The translations under genes and the position numbers were made by a program. Shown piece by piece: positions 62,425 through 64,000 of a stretch of DNA of 64,000 bases. This DNA is from Streptomyces broussonetiae (lineage in GTDB: Bacteria > Actinomycetota > Actinomycetes > Streptomycetales > Streptomycetaceae). The notes under the pieces were generated by a model. It saw only the letters and a list, made by a program, of their open reading frames with translations. It was not told the DNA's origin and made no database searches. Positions within the stretch are counted from its first letter, which is position 1. Every line of letters starts with the position of its first letter. The DNA is taken from NCBI RefSeq assembly GCF_009796285.1, contig NZ_CP047020.1, positions 8,804,001-8,868,000 of the forward strand, read 5' to 3'.

Positions 62425-62574
62425 CCGTGCCTCGGCCGGCTGTGACGTATCGCTGTGAGACGTATCGCTCCTGGTCACTCAGCGTCCGGCGCATGAGGGA
62501 GTAGTGCGCGTGCGTTGTCCGCCGCCCGGCCGTGCGGACTTCGAGCCGTGCAGGAGGGTGCTGCGGCACTGTTC
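62425..62574. other. Intergenic sequence beyond AhpD
   Basis: Directly after AhpD the near-identical phrases TGTGACGTATCGCT and TGTGAGACGTATCGCT occur at 62441-62469. No gene is visible before the universal-stress remnant. Confidence 0.4.
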
Positions 62575-62736
62575 CGGCGACCTCCGGCCGGCCACCACCG
62601 GCACCTCGCACTCGGCCCGCGCCGGCACCAACCGGTGCACCGGCCCGAGGTGCGGCAGCCGGGCCGCCCGGCCTCGTCGCCGGGCCACGCCTGTGACCAG
62701 CAGGTCGTCCGGGGACGACGCGATCGAACACAGCAC
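62575..62736 (-). pseudogene. C-terminal remnant of a universal-stress-like protein gene
   Basis: The minus-strand frame reads CSIASSPDDLLVTGVARRRG then RAARLPHLGPVHRLVPARAE and CEVPVV. This fits the end of USP domains (DDLLVVG..RRG.L..L..GPVSR...ARA.CPVLVV). The N-terminal part, including the nucleotide-binding start, is absent. The neighbouring gene stop at 62779 follows at once. Confidence 0.45.
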
Positions 62737-62778
62737 CCGGCGCGCAGGGGGGACAGTGGCCTTGCCCGAAGGCGGCGG

Positions 62779-64000
62779 TCACGCGGTGTCCCGATAGCGC
62801 TCTGCCGGGCCCAGGAACGCGCTCCACCCGCCCTCCGGCTTCTCGCCGACCCTGAGGCTGCGCAGTCTCGCGAGAACCTCCGTGTCCTGGGCGTCGAGCC
62901 AGTCGACGAACTGCCGGAACGAGACCAGCCGCACGTCCTCCCGGCCGGCGATCTGCTTGAGGGCCTCCTCGGCCGCGTCCATGTAGATGCCGCCGTTCCA
63001 CTCCTCGAAGTGGTTGCCGATGAACAGCGGCGCCCGGTTGGTCTCATAGGCCCGCTGGAACCCGGCCACGTACGCCTGTGTCGCCTGGGCGCGCCAGTAG
63101 GGGTAGTTGTACGACGGTGCCCGCGTCGTGTTCTTGGACTGGTTCGCCAGCATGTTGTAGTCCATCGACAGCACTTCGAACGTGTGGCCGGGAAACGGGA
63201 TGCTCTGCAGCGGCAGGTCCCAGACGCCCTCCCGCTTCCTCGGCCAGCGCTGCAGCCCGCCCGGTGAGGAGGCGTCGTAGCGCCAGCCCATTTCCTGCGC
63301 GACCGGCAGGAGGTTCCGCTGCCCGAGCAGGCAGGGGGTTCGGCCGCCCACCAGTTCCTTGTCGTAGTCGAAGGGGGGGTGCGGCTCGCTGTGCCAACCG
63401 GTGTGCGTGCGCCAGGACTTGACGAAGGAGCGGGCCTGGTCGATCTCCGAACGCCACTGCGCCGGAGTCCAGTCGGCCACCGAGCCGGGACCGGCGCAGA
63501 AGTGTCCGTTGAAGTGCGTGCCGATCTCGTGCCCGTCGAGCCAGGCCTGACGCACGTACGACAGCGTCTGCCTGAGGTGGTCGTCGGTGAGGTAACCGAT
63601 GTCCGAGGCGCCGACCGGGTTGTTGGGCGGCCGGTACAGCTGGCTTTTGTCCTCCGGCAGCAGGTAGAGGCCGGACAGGAAGAACGTCATGCATGCGTCG
63701 TGGTCCCGGGCGAGCTGCAGGAAGCGCGGGAACAGGCCGGTGCCCACCTCGCCGGCGCCGTCCCAGGAGAACACCACGAACTGCGGCGGGCGCCGGCCGG
63801 GTTCGAGCGGGGTTGCCGGTGCGGGCTGGTGCGGCTGCCGCCCGGTGTACGACGTCGAGCCGTCCCCGATCAGCCTGGGTGCCGCCCCCGGCCCCTCCTG
63901 CCCCTCTGCTGTGCCCAGGCCCGCGCATCCGGCCAGGGAGGCGGCGGCCACACCGATGCCGGCGCCGATCCCGAGGTGTGCCATCCTCCGGCGGCTGATG
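62779..64000 (-). CDS. Tat lipoprotein, polysaccharide-deacetylase-like, 5' end outside window
   Basis: The frame remains open past the last base: ISRRRMAHLGIGAGIGVAAA then SLAGC, a Tat signal ending in a lipobox, precedes the ATG at 63984, whose only candidate ribosome binding site is too close. The real start therefore lies beyond the window. The body resembles NodB-type deacetylases in order (FVVFSWDGAGEVGTGLFPRF, MTFFLSGLYLLPED, GHEIGTHFNGHFCAG) though metal His spacing is altered. A surface sugar or wall role is inferred. Confidence 0.85.
   Translation of the reverse strand, partial: ISRRRMAHLGIGAGIGVAAASLAGCAGLGTAEGQEGPGAAPRLIGDGSTSYTGRQPHQPAPATPLEPGRRPPQFVVFSWDGAGEVGTGLFPRFLQLARDHDACMTFFLSGLYLLPEDKSQLYRPPNNPVGASDIGYLTDDHLRQTLSYVRQAWLDGHEIGTHFNGHFCAGPGSVADWTPAQWRSEIDQARSFVKSWRTHTGWHSEPHPPFDYDKELVGGRTPCLLGQRNLLPVAQEMGWRYDASSPGGLQRWPRKREGVWDLPLQSIPFPGHTFEVLSMDYNMLANQSKNTTRAPSYNYPYWRAQATQAYVAGFQRAYETNRAPLFIGNHFEEWNGGIYMDAAEEALKQIAGREDVRLVSFRQFVDWLDAQDTEVLARLRSLRVGEKPEGGWSAFLGPAERYRDTA

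Overview
The window is chromosomal DNA from a Streptomyces. It has very high GC with strong G/C bias in third codon positions, GTG and TTG starts, many Tat and lipoprotein signals, a chaplin, mycothiol-type and F420-type enzyme families, SpoIIE-type phosphatases, and the furS-katG-hbpS-senS-senR order known from Streptomyces. About 50 intact genes are present, with several decayed ones. The mix of secreted hydrolases, regulators and gene remnants suits a chromosome arm rather than the core. I saw no tRNA, rRNA, CRISPR array, insertion sequence or phage module.

Positions 1-14.6 kb: the end of a secreted beta-helix protein, a chaplin, a membrane acyltransferase and an amidohydrolase. A 1.2 kb gene-poor stretch follows, with an 8-bp tandem repeat and a frame-broken gene. 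Next is a haem and peroxide stress locus (furS, katG, hbpS, senS, senR). After it lies a beta-lactamase locus in which blaL diverges from a coupled blaA-blaB pair.

Positions 14.6-26.3 kb: a decayed pectate lyase, an ECF41 sigma factor facing its usual NAD(P)-binding partner, a glyoxalase-family protein, and an operon of permease, YtcJ-like amidohydrolase and a frameshifted gene under a divergent TetR regulator. A small CXXC protein, two exported proteins (dimethylformamidase-like and M15-like) and an APH-type kinase follow.

Positions 26.4-41.2 kb: a secreted phospholipase C/phosphatase, efeO-efeB without an adjacent efeU, a polysaccharide deacetylase, a proline iminopeptidase-like hydrolase, a DinB protein, a GNAT acetyltransferase, an SDR/TetR divergent pair with a perfect operator, two SpoIIE-type phosphatases and a mycothiol-dependent enzyme.

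Positions 41.4-49.2 kb: divergent secreted glycosidases (GH92 and GH54, the latter with a freshly duplicated CBM13 module), an APC permease and a secreted serine protease.

Positions 49.4-57.4 kb: an aromatic-acid region. It holds a UbiX/UbiD/small-subunit hydroxyarylate decarboxylase operon (vdcBCD type) facing an AraC regulator. Beside it, a MarR repressor faces a four-gene operon (SDR, ACMSD-like amidohydrolase, acyl-CoA ligase, MaoC hydratase) through two matching palindromes. This second operon is the best candidate for an undescribed pathway.

Positions 57.4-64 kb: a TPR protein, a TetR/F420-type oxidoreductase pair with two operators, two gene remnants, a pirin/AhpD divergent pair and the truncated start of a deacetylase-like lipoprotein gene.
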